Source of the DNA: JACKBC01 sp041391125
GTDB taxonomy: Bacteria > Chloroflexota > Anaerolineae > Caldilineales > Caldilineaceae
DNA: 64,000 nt
Direction: 5' to 3'
Assembly: GCA_041391125.1 (NCBI GenBank)
Contig: JAWKON010000046.1
Location: 4,011-68,010, forward strand
The notes under the pieces are model-generated. The model searched no databases. It worked only from the letters and a program-made list of their open reading frames with translations, and had not been told where the DNA came from. The stretch's first letter is position 1, and every line of letters begins with the position of its first letter. Shown in pieces: positions 21,073 through 30,455 of the stretch. A program made the translations under genes and the position numbers.

Positions 21073-22434
21073 ATGTTGGTAACCATTGTTTCGTTTGTGC
21101 TGGTTTTGGGTGTGCTCGTCTTTTTCCACGAGTTGGGCCACTATTGGGTGGCGCGTCGCAACGGCATTGTGGTGGAAGAATTCGGCATGGGGTATCCGCC
21201 GCGCTTGGTGAAGCTCTTCACCTATGACGGCACCGATTTTACCATCAACCTGATCCCGTTTGGCGGTTTTGCCCGCATGAAGGGGGAAGATGCCGGTGAT
21301 ATGTCGCCCGGTTCGTTTAACGGCGCCGGGAAAGGCGCGCGGGCGGCCACGCTGATTGCCGGGCCGTTTATGAATGCGCTGTTGGCGATTGTACTCTTTG
21401 CCGGCAGCTTTATGGCCGGTTTCCCGGCGCCGGTGGCCTATGCGCAAATTGCTGATAACGCGCCGACATCCGAGCTGAGCGCGCTCGGTTTACAGCCCGG
21501 CGATATTGTGCTCAAACGCAACGAGGAAGCGCTGCTCATGCCGGTGACGCCGGATGCCGATTATACCGTGATGGCGCGCAATAATAGGGCCGCTGCTAAT
21601 GGGGCGGAGCAGACGCTGTTGATAAGCCGCAATGATGAAATCCTGCCGCTTTCGATTCCGACGGATGTGGATGTGGAAGCGCTGCTCAAACGCGTCTCCT
21701 ACGTACCGATTCTGTTTACGAAAGTTACATTGGTGGCGGAGGATAGCCCGGCATCGCAAGCTCAATTGCAGCCCGATGATATTTTTTATAAGGTCAACGA
21801 CACAATTGTCACTCCCGACCACCTGCTGACCGAACTGGTCAAGAATAACGCCGGCAGCCCCACCGATGTAACGCTTTTACGCGGCGACCAGTGGGTGACC
21901 GTCAACATGACGCCCCGCGTGGACCCGCCGCCTGGGCAGGGCTCGCTGGGCGTGGGTATTGATGGCCTGACGCAACTGGCCCGGCAGCCCTTGTTGAGCG
22001 CTACGCTCGAAGGTGTGCGCAGCACATTTGAATATTTTGCCCTGGTTTTACAACTGCCCTTTATGCTGATTTCGGGCCAGATGGCGCCCGCCGATGCTGA
22101 ACTGACAGGGCCGGTAGGTATTGCCGGGATGGTGGGTGACGCAACCCGCGCCACGATTAATACAGGTTTGCTTTTTCCCATTCTGCGTCTTTCAGCCATT
22201 TTGAGCGCGGCGCTGGCCGTGACCAATCTGCTGCCGCTGCCGGCGCTGGATGGTGGTCGTCTGCTATTCATCATTATTGAAACCGTGCGCGGTCGCCGGG
22301 TTAGCCCGGAGCGCGAAGGTTTTGTCCACATGGTGGGCTATGTGCTGCTGCTGGGTTTGATCGTGTTTATCACGGTGCGCGATATTAGCTCGGTCCGTCA
22401 GGGTATCGACTGGATATCCATATTGGGTCAATAG
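21073..22434 (+). CDS. rseP: Site-2 intramembrane zinc metalloprotease (RseP/RasP family)
   Basis: 453 residues, the usual length. The zinc site HELGH is at residues 19-23 in the first membrane helix, and the distal ligand motif NLLPLPALDGGRLL is near residue 390. At least four membrane helices are present, with PDZ-like sequence between (SELSALGLQPGDIVLK and a second copy PASQAQLQPDDIFYKVND). It cuts membrane-anchored regulators such as anti-sigma factors after a first cleavage outside. It heads a long plus-strand operon of envelope-related genes. A regulated substrate is not visible nearby. Confidence 0.9.
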   Translation: MLVTIVSFVLVLGVLVFFHELGHYWVARRNGIVVEEFGMGYPPRLVKLFTYDGTDFTINLIPFGGFARMKGEDAGDMSPGSFNGAGKGARAATLIAGPFMNALLAIVLFAGSFMAGFPAPVAYAQIADNAPTSELSALGLQPGDIVLKRNEEALLMPVTPDADYTVMARNNRAAANGAEQTLLISRNDEILPLSIPTDVDVEALLKRVSYVPILFTKVTLVAEDSPASQAQLQPDDIFYKVNDTIVTPDHLLTELVKNNAGSPTDVTLLRGDQWVTVNMTPRVDPPPGQGSLGVGIDGLTQLARQPLLSATLEGVRSTFEYFALVLQLPFMLISGQMAPADAELTGPVGIAGMVGDATRATINTGLLFPILRLSAILSAALAVTNLLPLPALDGGRLLFIIIETVRGRRVSPEREGFVHMVGYVLLLGLIVFITVRDISSVRQGIDWISILGQ

Positions 22435-22513
22435 GTTTACCCGTAACTAAGTTCCCTTGCTGGCCCTTCCCTTGCGCAGAGGGCTAGTGAGGGAACTCTA
22501 TCTAACTTATTCG

Positions 22514-24190
22514 ATGTCTAACTTACCCGTTAACTATGCACCGCCGCCGGAAAAGGATGAAATTCCGGTTCAACAAAAGAAGATTCGCTGCCGGCAATGT
22601 GGCCGGCGCGCCTATGAAAACCTGGTGATCTGCCCCCACTGTGGCCGCGAATTGCACCCGGCGGCCCCGCGCTGGCTGGTGTGGGGCGTGCCGGCGGTGA
22701 TTGCCGCCCTCTTTTTATTGGTGCTTACCGGTGTGGGCGGCGGCAACCCGTTGGACGGCGTAGTCGCCGGTTTAGAGAGCGGCTGGGCGGCCATTTCCGC
22801 TTTTGGCGCCAAGATTGAACCGCGCATCACTGTGGGCGGCGTCCCCAATGCTGAGCCGGTCCCGTCGCTCAACCAGCAGCCGCAGTCCGCCGCCGTGGCC
22901 GTGATGCCCACGGCCACAGCGGCCCAAGCCGAAAGCGTGGCCGTTGTCAACGTGGCTGTGGAAGGCGCCCAGGATGCCCAGCCGGTGGTCGAAAATGCCC
23001 AGCCAACATCGCCCCCGGATGCGGCCGGCGAACCGGCGGTGCAGATAGAGGCGCCCACGCCGACGGCCACCTTCACACCGCTGCCCACCAATACTCCTGA
23101 ACCGCCAACCCCTTCGCCCACCGCCACCAATACGCCGGAAGAGCCCACATCTGTTGCCGTAGCTACCGTGGCGATCAGCGCCACAGCGGCGAGCGCACAG
23201 GCCGGCAGCCAGACCAGTTTGACCGTTTCGAATATTCGCGCCACCAGTGTCGCCTTGACCAAAACTGTGATCGCGGCCTCGCCACCCACCACCACACCCA
23301 CGCCATTGGCTACCAACACATTGGCGCCCACGCAGACCAGCGCCGCCACCAATACACCTACGCAACCGGCGTTGCCCACGGCCACGGCTACTTTTTCACC
23401 AACGCCGGCGCCCACCGCCACGGCGACGCCAGCATTTATCACCTATTCAATTCGCAGTGGTGATACGTTATTGGCTATCGCTGACCGTTACGACAGCACC
23501 GTACGTGAATTGATGGACATCAACGGCATGAGCGAAGAGGATGTGCGCCGGCTGCGCGTGGGGCAGGAAATCAAGCTGCCGGCGCCGCCGACGAGCGCTG
23601 GTCCAGCCGATAGTGCCGCGCCCTCGCCCACTCCGTTTACCTATGTGATCAAGGCGGGCGATCTGCCGGCCACCATTGCGCAGCAATTTGGCATTACAGT
23701 GGATGCGCTGTTGGCGGCCAACAATCTTTCGCGACAGGATGTGACGCGCCTGCGCATTGGCCAGGTGCTGAACATCCCGACTGGGTCGGCGGCGAATGGG
23801 CCGGCCCCCGTTGCCAACACCGGGTCCACCAGCGGCAATTACCGGCTGGATGCGCCGACCCTGCGCAGCCCGGAAAGCGGCACGCCCATGAGCTGTTCGG
23901 CGCGCGACAGCTTGGTCTGGAATGGGGTGCCCTTTATGGCGCCAGCCGATCAATATGTGCTGCATTTGGGCTTTGTGTCCAATGTGGCGCAAAATGGTGA
24001 ACAGTCGGTTACATGGATTTTGGAGCTGATTCGCGAGCAGAGCCGCACCTCGTGGGATTTGGACAGCGATTACTGTTCGCTGGCCCCGCAGCAGTTTGGG
24101 CGACAGTGGCGCTGGTATGTGCAGGTGATTGATGAAAATGGCAACCCGGTCAGCCCGCCCAGTGATATTTGGGCTTTTAGCTGGAATTAA
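22514..24190 (+). CDS. Zinc-ribbon, membrane-anchored double-LysM protein
   Basis: ATG 22514 starts a ~558-residue protein. The order is a zinc ribbon (CRQCGRR...CPHCGRE), one membrane helix (VWGVPAVIAALFLLVLTGV), a Pro/Thr/Ala-rich linker of ~250 residues, LysM 1 (ITYSIRSGDTLLAIADRYDS), LysM 2 (FTYVIKAGDLPATIAQQFGI) and a beta-rich C-terminus with two cysteines. The ribbon would be in the cytoplasm and the LysM repeats would bind cell-wall glycan outside. The upstream in-frame ATG at 22457 lacks a good ribosome site and lies in an irregular stretch. It follows rseP by 80 bases. Confidence 0.8.
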   Translation: MSNLPVNYAPPPEKDEIPVQQKKIRCRQCGRRAYENLVICPHCGRELHPAAPRWLVWGVPAVIAALFLLVLTGVGGGNPLDGVVAGLESGWAAISAFGAKIEPRITVGGVPNAEPVPSLNQQPQSAAVAVMPTATAAQAESVAVVNVAVEGAQDAQPVVENAQPTSPPDAAGEPAVQIEAPTPTATFTPLPTNTPEPPTPSPTATNTPEEPTSVAVATVAISATAASAQAGSQTSLTVSNIRATSVALTKTVIAASPPTTTPTPLATNTLAPTQTSAATNTPTQPALPTATATFSPTPAPTATATPAFITYSIRSGDTLLAIADRYDSTVRELMDINGMSEEDVRRLRVGQEIKLPAPPTSAGPADSAAPSPTPFTYVIKAGDLPATIAQQFGITVDALLAANNLSRQDVTRLRIGQVLNIPTGSAANGPAPVANTGSTSGNYRLDAPTLRSPESGTPMSCSARDSLVWNGVPFMAPADQYVLHLGFVSNVAQNGEQSVTWILELIREQSRTSWDLDSDYCSLAPQQFGRQWRWYVQVIDENGNPVSPPSDIWAFSWN

Positions 24191-24195
24191 ACCTA

Positions 24196-25434
24196 ATGCG
24201 ATCCAATATGCAAAACCCCAACGATTTTAACGATCAGGATTACGACGAGCCAGAGGATGAATGGGATGTGGACTTTGATAGCTTGGATGACGATGCGGAT
24301 CCCGATCTGGCTGACGAAGATATTGACTATCTGATCGAGGATCTGGCCGACGGCGCTCCCTTTGACGAGTTGGATGACGATGAACTGTTGGCCTCTGTGG
24401 GCGCGTCCGAGCCGCCCATGCTGCGTCTAGAGCGGGTGCTGACGGCGCTGATCACGCAGCCCGGTCAGCTTGATGCGCACGACATTTTTGCGCTGTCCGA
24501 CCTGTCGCGCGCAGGCGCGGCGGCTGTACGCGCCAAGTGGACAGCTATTCCGGTCGAGCGGCGACGTGGGCTGGTGCATCAATTGGTCGAGCTGGCCGCA
24601 GACGATCTGGATATTCACCTGGGCCAGTTGTTGCGGATTGCCATCAAGGATGAGGACGCCAAGGTGCGCGCGGCCGCTGTACAGGGCCTTTGGGAAGAGA
24701 CGGCGCCGGATCTGATTGGCGAATTTGTGCAAATTTTGAATCACGACTCTGTGCCTGACGTGCGGGCGGCGGCGGCTCAGGCATTGGGGTCGTACATTCT
24801 GGCCGGTGAGCTGGAAGAGCTGGATGCCGCGCTGGCCATGCGCGTGGAGAACGCGCTGCTGGCCGTTTTGGAGAACCCCGATGAAGATCTGACGGTGCAA
24901 TGCCGCGCATTGGAGAGCATTGCCTTTTCGGGCGAAATTGGCGTGCGCCAACTGATTGAGGATGCCTACTACGCACCCGATGATGAGATGCGCGTTAGCG
25001 CGCTAGTCGCCATGGGGCGCAGCGCCGATGTGCGCTGGCGCGGCCTGGTGCGCGCCGAGCTGCAAAACCCCGCCGTGGAAATGCGCCGGCAAGCCGCCAT
25101 TGCCACCGGTGAACTCGAGGCCCGCGTCGCCTTGCCCGATCTGCTGGCGCTGCTTTCCGACCCGGAACCCTCGGTACGCATGGCTGCCATTTTTGCGCTG
25201 GGTCGCATTGGCGGCAAAGACGCCGTAGACGCGCTGCAAACCGTGCTGATCGGTGACGAGGCCGAAGAGGCCGCTGCCGCCGAGCTGGCGTTGGAGGAGA
25301 TGTCGTTCTATGCCGATCCTGAGGCGGTGTCGCTCTTTGACGAGCGGCTGGATGAAGATGCCGACTGGGACGACGATCCGCTGGACGACTGGTACGACAG
25401 CGACGAATTGGACCTGGGCGATTACGAAGAGTAA
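24196..25434 (+). CDS. HEAT-repeat protein with acidic ends
   Basis: 412 residues. Both ends are very acidic (DFDSLDDDADPDLADEDIDY; LDDWYDSDELDLGDYEE). The middle holds about seven HEAT/PBS-lyase-like repeats (for example DAKVRAAAVQGLWEE, VPDVRAAAAQALGSY, EPSVRMAAIFALGRIGGKD). It is a cytosolic scaffold by inference, with unknown partners. It starts six bases after the LysM gene, so the two are co-translated. Confidence 0.75.
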   Translation: MRSNMQNPNDFNDQDYDEPEDEWDVDFDSLDDDADPDLADEDIDYLIEDLADGAPFDELDDDELLASVGASEPPMLRLERVLTALITQPGQLDAHDIFALSDLSRAGAAAVRAKWTAIPVERRRGLVHQLVELAADDLDIHLGQLLRIAIKDEDAKVRAAAVQGLWEETAPDLIGEFVQILNHDSVPDVRAAAAQALGSYILAGELEELDAALAMRVENALLAVLENPDEDLTVQCRALESIAFSGEIGVRQLIEDAYYAPDDEMRVSALVAMGRSADVRWRGLVRAELQNPAVEMRRQAAIATGELEARVALPDLLALLSDPEPSVRMAAIFALGRIGGKDAVDALQTVLIGDEAEEAAAAELALEEMSFYADPEAVSLFDERLDEDADWDDDPLDDWYDSDELDLGDYEE

Positions 25435-25442
25435 AAGTACCT

Positions 25443-25784
25443 GTGAATCTGAAGCTGAAGCGGTTGGTGCGCACACATAGTTCCGAGCAATACGCCCTGT
25501 TCGATCTGGACCAGTTGGACCAGCAGCGGCAGCCCATGACCATTGGCAAGCTGGACATGCACTTTACGGGGGAAGGCGTCTACGGTACGGTGCTCTTTTG
25601 GGATGATGCGTCACGCCGGCTGCAGCCCGAGCAGCGCCGCAAGTTTATTCATGCCCTGCTGGAGGAGCTATCGCAGCCCATGGGCGTGCCCAACGAATAT
25701 GTGATCGAATTTTTCGTCCCGTCACTGGATAGCTATGAAGTCTTTCACAACGTGGATGAAGAAGCGCTGGATGATGAGGAATAG
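25443..25784 (+). CDS. Conserved hypothetical protein, 113 aa
   Basis: GTG start eight bases after the HEAT gene. The product is soluble and mixed alpha/beta, reading LDMHFTGEGVYGTVLFWDDA and YVIEFFVPSLDSYEVFHNVD. No domain is recognised. Its tight place in the operon argues that it is real and works with the HEAT/TPR proteins. Confidence 0.65.
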   Translation: MNLKLKRLVRTHSSEQYALFDLDQLDQQRQPMTIGKLDMHFTGEGVYGTVLFWDDASRRLQPEQRRKFIHALLEELSQPMGVPNEYVIEFFVPSLDSYEVFHNVDEEALDDEE

Positions 25785-25807
25785 AACACTGATTTGACGG
25801 ATTGGAT

Positions 25808-26365
25808 ATGAGCACAATGACGGATGAATTGCGAGATGCGCTCAACGCCAGCGCCCGCTATTTGAGCCAAAATCGACCCGAAGATGCCATTGCGGTATTG
25901 GAGCCGCTGCGTAAAAAGGCCGCCCACATTCCCGATGTGGCGATTAACCTGGGCGGCGCCTATATTTTGCTGCGCAAGTGGAACCGGGCGGTGCGCGTTT
26001 TGGAACCGGCTGCGCAACAGCACGTCCAAAACGCCATGCTATGGACCAATCTGGCGGCGGCCTATTTGGGCAGCTTGGAAACTGCCGGACCCAAGCAGCA
26101 GCGTCAGGCCATTGCGGCCTATGAACGCGTGCTCGAAATCGACTCCAAAGCGCCCAATGTGCATTATCATCTGGGACTGATCTACAAAGAGCAGGGCGAT
26201 TGGGCCAATGCCGAGCGCTATTTTCAGGGCGCGCTGGACGTAAATCCGGCGGACCGTGATGCGCGCTTGTGGCTCTCGCGCCTCAGCGCGGTGCAGGATA
26301 CAATGGGCGCACAGACCAATGCGCGTTCCAATGGCCCGCTGGCCGGTGGGGAAGGCGAGAATTAG
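25808..26365 (+). CDS. TPR-repeat protein
   Basis: ~185 residues with four TPR units (NRPEDAIAVLEPLRKK, IPDVAINLGGAYILLRKWNRA, AMLWTNLAAAYLGSLE, PNVHYHLGLIYKEQGDWANA). ATG 25808 is preferred to the TTG at 25802. It is a protein-protein adaptor in the same operon, 24 bases after the previous gene. Confidence 0.8.
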   Translation: MSTMTDELRDALNASARYLSQNRPEDAIAVLEPLRKKAAHIPDVAINLGGAYILLRKWNRAVRVLEPAAQQHVQNAMLWTNLAAAYLGSLETAGPKQQRQAIAAYERVLEIDSKAPNVHYHLGLIYKEQGDWANAERYFQGALDVNPADRDARLWLSRLSAVQDTMGAQTNARSNGPLAGGEGEN

Positions 26366-26373
26366 AAAAACCC

Positions 26374-27669
26374 ATGAGTTCCGAAAGCTGGTCGGTTGAA
26401 GCTGCTGGGCGCCCGCTGGCAAGCTGGCGCGAAAATCCCGAACGGCTGGCATGGCTGATTATGCTGGTCAGCTTTGCTATTTTTCTAGCGCTGCTGGTGT
26501 CGATTCCGGCGGCGGTCGTTTACGGGGTGGAGCATTTTGCGGTGGCGCTGGATGCCCAGCTCGACGCCACCATTGGCACCGTGCGCTATCATGCGTCCAG
26601 CGTGACCGAACCCATTGCCGTTACAGGCGCGCGCGGCGGCATCAAAGAGGGCAGCGTCATCGAAGCGGCGGGCGATTCCACGCAAGGCACCCTCAAATTT
26701 GTGACGCCCAATAATCCTGACAGCGCATTGGGCAGCATCCGCATTTACGCCAACACAACCCTTCAAATCGAAAAAATCCGCGAGCCTTTTTTCCAGAGCA
26801 GCAGCCAGCCCTATTTGCTGCGTATTTTTTTGGAAAGTGGCCAGGCCACCATTTTTAACGACAGCGGCACCGCCCGTCCACTGCGCGTAGAGCTGGTCAC
26901 CCCGCATGGGCAGGCCACGATGGCCGCGGCGGGCGCCTATGAAATTTCGGTCACCGAGCAGCGCACGGATATTACCGTGCGCTCCGGTGCGGCGGCGTTG
27001 ACCAACGGCGCCGGCCAACAAGCCGTGCTCGACAGCACGCTGCGCGCCTGGATGACGTCCGACATGCTGGAGCAGGAGCCGGCCTCGGCCCAGCATAATC
27101 TGGTCCGCGCCGGCAGCTATGCCGAGAGCTGGGAGTCGTACTACTTTGCGCCGGAAAATGTGACGCGCGGCGAAGTGCAATTCTTGGAAAGCGACGGCCG
27201 CGATGTGGCCTTTTTCACCCGGCAGGCGGCGGAAAATTATCATACCGAGGTGGGGATAACGCAGCAGCTCAACGCCGACGTGAATGTGTATGAATCGCTG
27301 GTGCTCAAGTTTGACGTGAAGTTGCTCAACCAAAATCTGGCGGGCGGCGGCACCGTGGGCACCGAATATCCGCTGCGCGTCGAGATTACATTTACGGACG
27401 TTTACGGCAACGACCGCACCTGGGGGCAGGGCTTTTACTATTTGGACCCGACTACCGATGATGATCCCCAAAATGACTACTGGCAAACCGACGATGGATT
27501 GAAGATTCCAGCGTTTCAGTGGTATACATATGAATCACCCAATCTGATCCAGTTTTGGCAAAATCTAGCACAGCCCACGCCCGCCGCCCGCATCAACAGC
27601 ATCCGCCTCTACGCCAGCGGCTGGAACTACCAGAGCATCATCAGCGATGTCTATCTGCTGGCGCAATAG
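26374..27669 (+). CDS. Membrane-anchored FecR-like protein
   Basis: 432 residues from ATG 26374. One N-terminal membrane helix (LIMLVSFAIFLALLVSIPAA) is followed by an extracytoplasmic part with FecR-like beta repeats (LLRIFLESGQATIFNDSG; ELVTPHGQATMAAAGAYEIS; TVRSGAAALTNGAGQQAVLD) and a C-terminal beta-sandwich-like domain with Trp/Tyr-rich strands. FecR domains sense or relay signals across membranes, but there is no sigma factor beside it here. It lies eight bases after the TPR gene. Confidence 0.65.
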   Translation: MSSESWSVEAAGRPLASWRENPERLAWLIMLVSFAIFLALLVSIPAAVVYGVEHFAVALDAQLDATIGTVRYHASSVTEPIAVTGARGGIKEGSVIEAAGDSTQGTLKFVTPNNPDSALGSIRIYANTTLQIEKIREPFFQSSSQPYLLRIFLESGQATIFNDSGTARPLRVELVTPHGQATMAAAGAYEISVTEQRTDITVRSGAAALTNGAGQQAVLDSTLRAWMTSDMLEQEPASAQHNLVRAGSYAESWESYYFAPENVTRGEVQFLESDGRDVAFFTRQAAENYHTEVGITQQLNADVNVYESLVLKFDVKLLNQNLAGGGTVGTEYPLRVEITFTDVYGNDRTWGQGFYYLDPTTDDDPQNDYWQTDDGLKIPAFQWYTYESPNLIQFWQNLAQPTPAARINSIRLYASGWNYQSIISDVYLLAQ

Positions 27670-27709
27670 CCCTTGGCGGCGAAGCAGAATTGGCCGCTTG
27701 TTCCTCCCA

Positions 27710-29527
27710 ATGCCGCCGCTGCAACTCGCTTTGGCGGCGGCGCTCCTGCTATTCCTTCTCCTTTCCACACACAATTTAGGTTTGCCCGGCCTGCATTATG
27801 ATGAAGCCAAAGAGGCCGGTCTCAACGCCATGGAATTGCTGACCGGCGCACCGGTGACGGCCTTCCGCGGCGCTTCGATCTCGCTCTGGGGCGTGCAATG
27901 GCCGCTGATGGTGCAGGATTATATTGGCGCGCTCAATGTCTATCTGGCGCTGCCGTTGCTCTGGCTAACCGGCATTGGCGTACCCAACTTGCGCGCCCTG
28001 GCTATCCTGACGGCGCTGGCCGCCCTGCTGCTGCTGGAGCGCGCCGTGTCAGAATGGATGCAGTTTAGGCGTGGAGAACAAAGCGCGGCGAGCATGCACA
28101 CGCCCGTTTCGTTGGCAGGGGTGATTGCGGTGGCGTTGCTGGCCGTTGCGCCCAGTTTTATCTTTTGGAGTCGCCAAGGCATTTTTGTCACCAACGTAAT
28201 GCAGCCGCTGACATTGGGCTGCATTTGGCAAGGGTTGCGCTGGCTGCGGTGGGGGCGCGGGCGCGCGCTGCTGATCAGCGCTTTTTGCGGCGGGCTGGCG
28301 CTCTATGCCAAGGTGCAGGCGGTGTGGCTGGTGGGGCCGTTTGCGCTGTTGGCGGGCGGCTGGTGGCTGTGGCAGACGCGCTGGGCGCGCCAGGATGCGG
28401 ACACCGTATCGACCACCCCGCGCATGACTGTTATATTGGCGGTGGGCGTGATCGGTGCGTTTGTGCTGCCGCTGCTGCCGCTGCTCCTGTTCAACTGGCA
28501 GACGGGCGGCCTATGGGACGCGCTGAGCCGGAATGCGCAAACCAGCTATTATGGCGTCGACAATGCCGATTTGGCCGGCAATCTGGCCGTGCGCTGGCGG
28601 CAATTGGGCCAGATGTTGCGCGGCGATCACCTTTGGTATTTGGGCGGCGTGTATGGCAACAGCCTGGCGCCGTGGCTGTGGGGCGCGCTGATCGGCAGCG
28701 GACTTTGGCGCTGGCCCAAGCGCATGACCGGGCCGCTGCTTTTGCTGCTGGCCGCGTTCGCCATGAGTCTTTTCACCATCAGCGATCTCTTCATCACCCA
28801 CTTTGCGCTGATCCAGCCGCTGGCGTATGGGGCGATTGGGGTGGCGGGTGCGCTATGGCTGCAAAGCGGCGCCAATGAGGGGGGGCGCGTTGCGGGTCCA
28901 TTAAATCGCGGATGGCGGGATTTCGTTGGGCGCTTTCTAAGCGCAAATGCTGCTGAACAGGGCATGTCACTCTATAAGAGTGACCTACGAGCGGGCGATT
29001 CGTCCGGTCAAACAGAAGAACTTGCGAGGAGGCGGGGCGATTGGTGGAATTGGCGCATGGCGGTGGCCATTTTGCTGTTGATATGGGCGGGGTTGGATGT
29101 GGCGGCGACGGCGCGCTATTATGACGCATTGAATCGCAGCGGCGGGTTGGCCGATCATTCGGACGCGTCGTATCATTTGGCCTATTATTTGCGCTATAAT
29201 GGGTTGGGCGCGCCCATTGCGCTGGATTGGGGGATCGATGCGCCGGTGCGTTTTCTGAGCCAGGGCCGCGTCACGCCCATTGAGATCTTCGGCTATGCAT
29301 CGGTGGCTGCGCCGGATGCCGCTTTTGTCGAGCGGCTGGCCCTCTTTTGGCCAACTCAGACAATGTTTATCTGCTGCGCTCGAGGGCAAACTGTTTTCCA
29401 GGGCCGCCGCCAGCGCTTTATAGAAGCCGCTGCCAAGCGAGGGCGCCGCGCGGTGCTGGAGCAGACTTTTGCACAGCGCGACGGAACGCCGCTTTTTGAG
29501 CTGTGGCGAGTAGCGGGTGGCGAGTAG
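27710..29527 (+). CDS. GT-C fold membrane glycosyltransferase (GT39/ArnT-like)
   Basis: ~605 residues from ATG 27710 with about ten membrane helices. After the first helix comes GLHYDEAKEAG, the acidic loop expected of polyprenyl-phosphate-sugar-dependent transferases. A soluble C-terminal part follows with APIALDWGIDAPVRFLSQGR. It likely moves a sugar from a lipid carrier to a protein or lipid outside the membrane. The stop TAG lies inside a GGGTGGCG palindrome. Confidence 0.7.
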   Translation: MPPLQLALAAALLLFLLLSTHNLGLPGLHYDEAKEAGLNAMELLTGAPVTAFRGASISLWGVQWPLMVQDYIGALNVYLALPLLWLTGIGVPNLRALAILTALAALLLLERAVSEWMQFRRGEQSAASMHTPVSLAGVIAVALLAVAPSFIFWSRQGIFVTNVMQPLTLGCIWQGLRWLRWGRGRALLISAFCGGLALYAKVQAVWLVGPFALLAGGWWLWQTRWARQDADTVSTTPRMTVILAVGVIGAFVLPLLPLLLFNWQTGGLWDALSRNAQTSYYGVDNADLAGNLAVRWRQLGQMLRGDHLWYLGGVYGNSLAPWLWGALIGSGLWRWPKRMTGPLLLLLAAFAMSLFTISDLFITHFALIQPLAYGAIGVAGALWLQSGANEGGRVAGPLNRGWRDFVGRFLSANAAEQGMSLYKSDLRAGDSSGQTEELARRRGDWWNWRMAVAILLLIWAGLDVAATARYYDALNRSGGLADHSDASYHLAYYLRYNGLGAPIALDWGIDAPVRFLSQGRVTPIEIFGYASVAAPDAAFVERLALFWPTQTMFICCARGQTVFQGRRQRFIEAAAKRGRRAVLEQTFAQRDGTPLFELWRVAGGE

Positions 29528-29558
29528 CGAGTGGCGCGTTACCCGCCACCCGCCACCC
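29515..29558. repeat. Palindrome overlapping a stop codon
   Basis: GGGTGGCG (29515) and AGTGGCG face CGCCACCCGCCACCC (29544-29558). It spans the stop of the glycosyltransferase and ends ten bases before the next ATG. Confidence 0.6.
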
Positions 29559-29567
29559 TTCCTCCCT

Positions 29568-30455
29568 ATGAAACTAATTTTGAGCCGCAAAGGATTCGAT
29601 TCGGCCAGTGGCGGCGTGGCCAACCCAATATTGCCCGATGGCCGCCTGTGCCCGCTGCCCATACCGGATGTGCGCGCACAGCGGCGCTATTGCGATATGC
29701 AATTGGCAAATGGTTCGCTGCCGGCGCGCTATAGCCACCTGGGCGCGCTGGTGGCGGAGCTGACGGGCGGCAAAACCGGCGCGGATGCCTGCGGTCATTT
29801 GGACCCGGATTTGACGGCCCACAGCGTGGCGCGCGCAGATGGTTGGCGACCCGCCTTTGGGCAGACTGGCGCTGCGCTGGGACATTTGCACAATCAAGCG
29901 ATTGGGCCGGGCGATCTGTTTCTCTTTTACGGCTGGTTTCGGCGGGTTGAATTGGTGGATGACCGGCTGCAATATGTGGCCATTGCGCCCGATATGCACG
30001 TGATTTATGGCTGGTTGCAGGTGGAATCGGTGTTTTATCCGGCGCGTTGCGCCGACGCCGACATACCGGCGTGGCTGCGCGATCATCCGCACTGCGCGCC
30101 CGATTTTGCCCGGCAGAATGCGATTTATGTGGCCCGTGAACGATTGGCCTTGGCGGGTGTTGACGGGCGGATCGCGGGCGGCGGTCTATTTCCGGCTTGT
30201 CGTCCAGCGCGGCAGCTCACGGCGGCGGAGAGCGCCCGCCGCAGCCTGTGGCGGCTGCCCGGCTGGTTTTATCCGCCGGCGCCAGAGCAAGCGCTGAGTT
30301 ATCATGGTAAAATGGAGCGCTGGCAGCGGCAGGGCGAGCACGCGTTGCTGCGAACGGTGGGTCGCGGCCAGGAGTTTGTGTTGGATTGCGCGCATTATCC
30401 CCGTTGCGCGGCGTGGTTGGCCGAGCTGTTTGCAGATGCAAAGGTGACAACGTGA
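29568..30455 (+). CDS. Nmad3-like protein (nucleotide-modification-associated domain family)
   Basis: 295 residues from ATG 29568. The N-terminus KLILSRKGFDSASGGVANPI followed by LPDGRLCPLPIPD is what I remember of the Nmad3 family, named from its association with predicted DNA-base modification genes. Other conserved-looking words are CGHLDPDL, GDLFLFYGWFR and MHVIYGWLQV. The biochemical activity is unknown. No base-modifying enzyme is next to it. Its last codons overlap the start of a response-regulator gene. Confidence 0.6.
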   Translation: MKLILSRKGFDSASGGVANPILPDGRLCPLPIPDVRAQRRYCDMQLANGSLPARYSHLGALVAELTGGKTGADACGHLDPDLTAHSVARADGWRPAFGQTGAALGHLHNQAIGPGDLFLFYGWFRRVELVDDRLQYVAIAPDMHVIYGWLQVESVFYPARCADADIPAWLRDHPHCAPDFARQNAIYVARERLALAGVDGRIAGGGLFPACRPARQLTAAESARRSLWRLPGWFYPPAPEQALSYHGKMERWQRQGEHALLRTVGRGQEFVLDCAHYPRCAAWLAELFADAKVTT

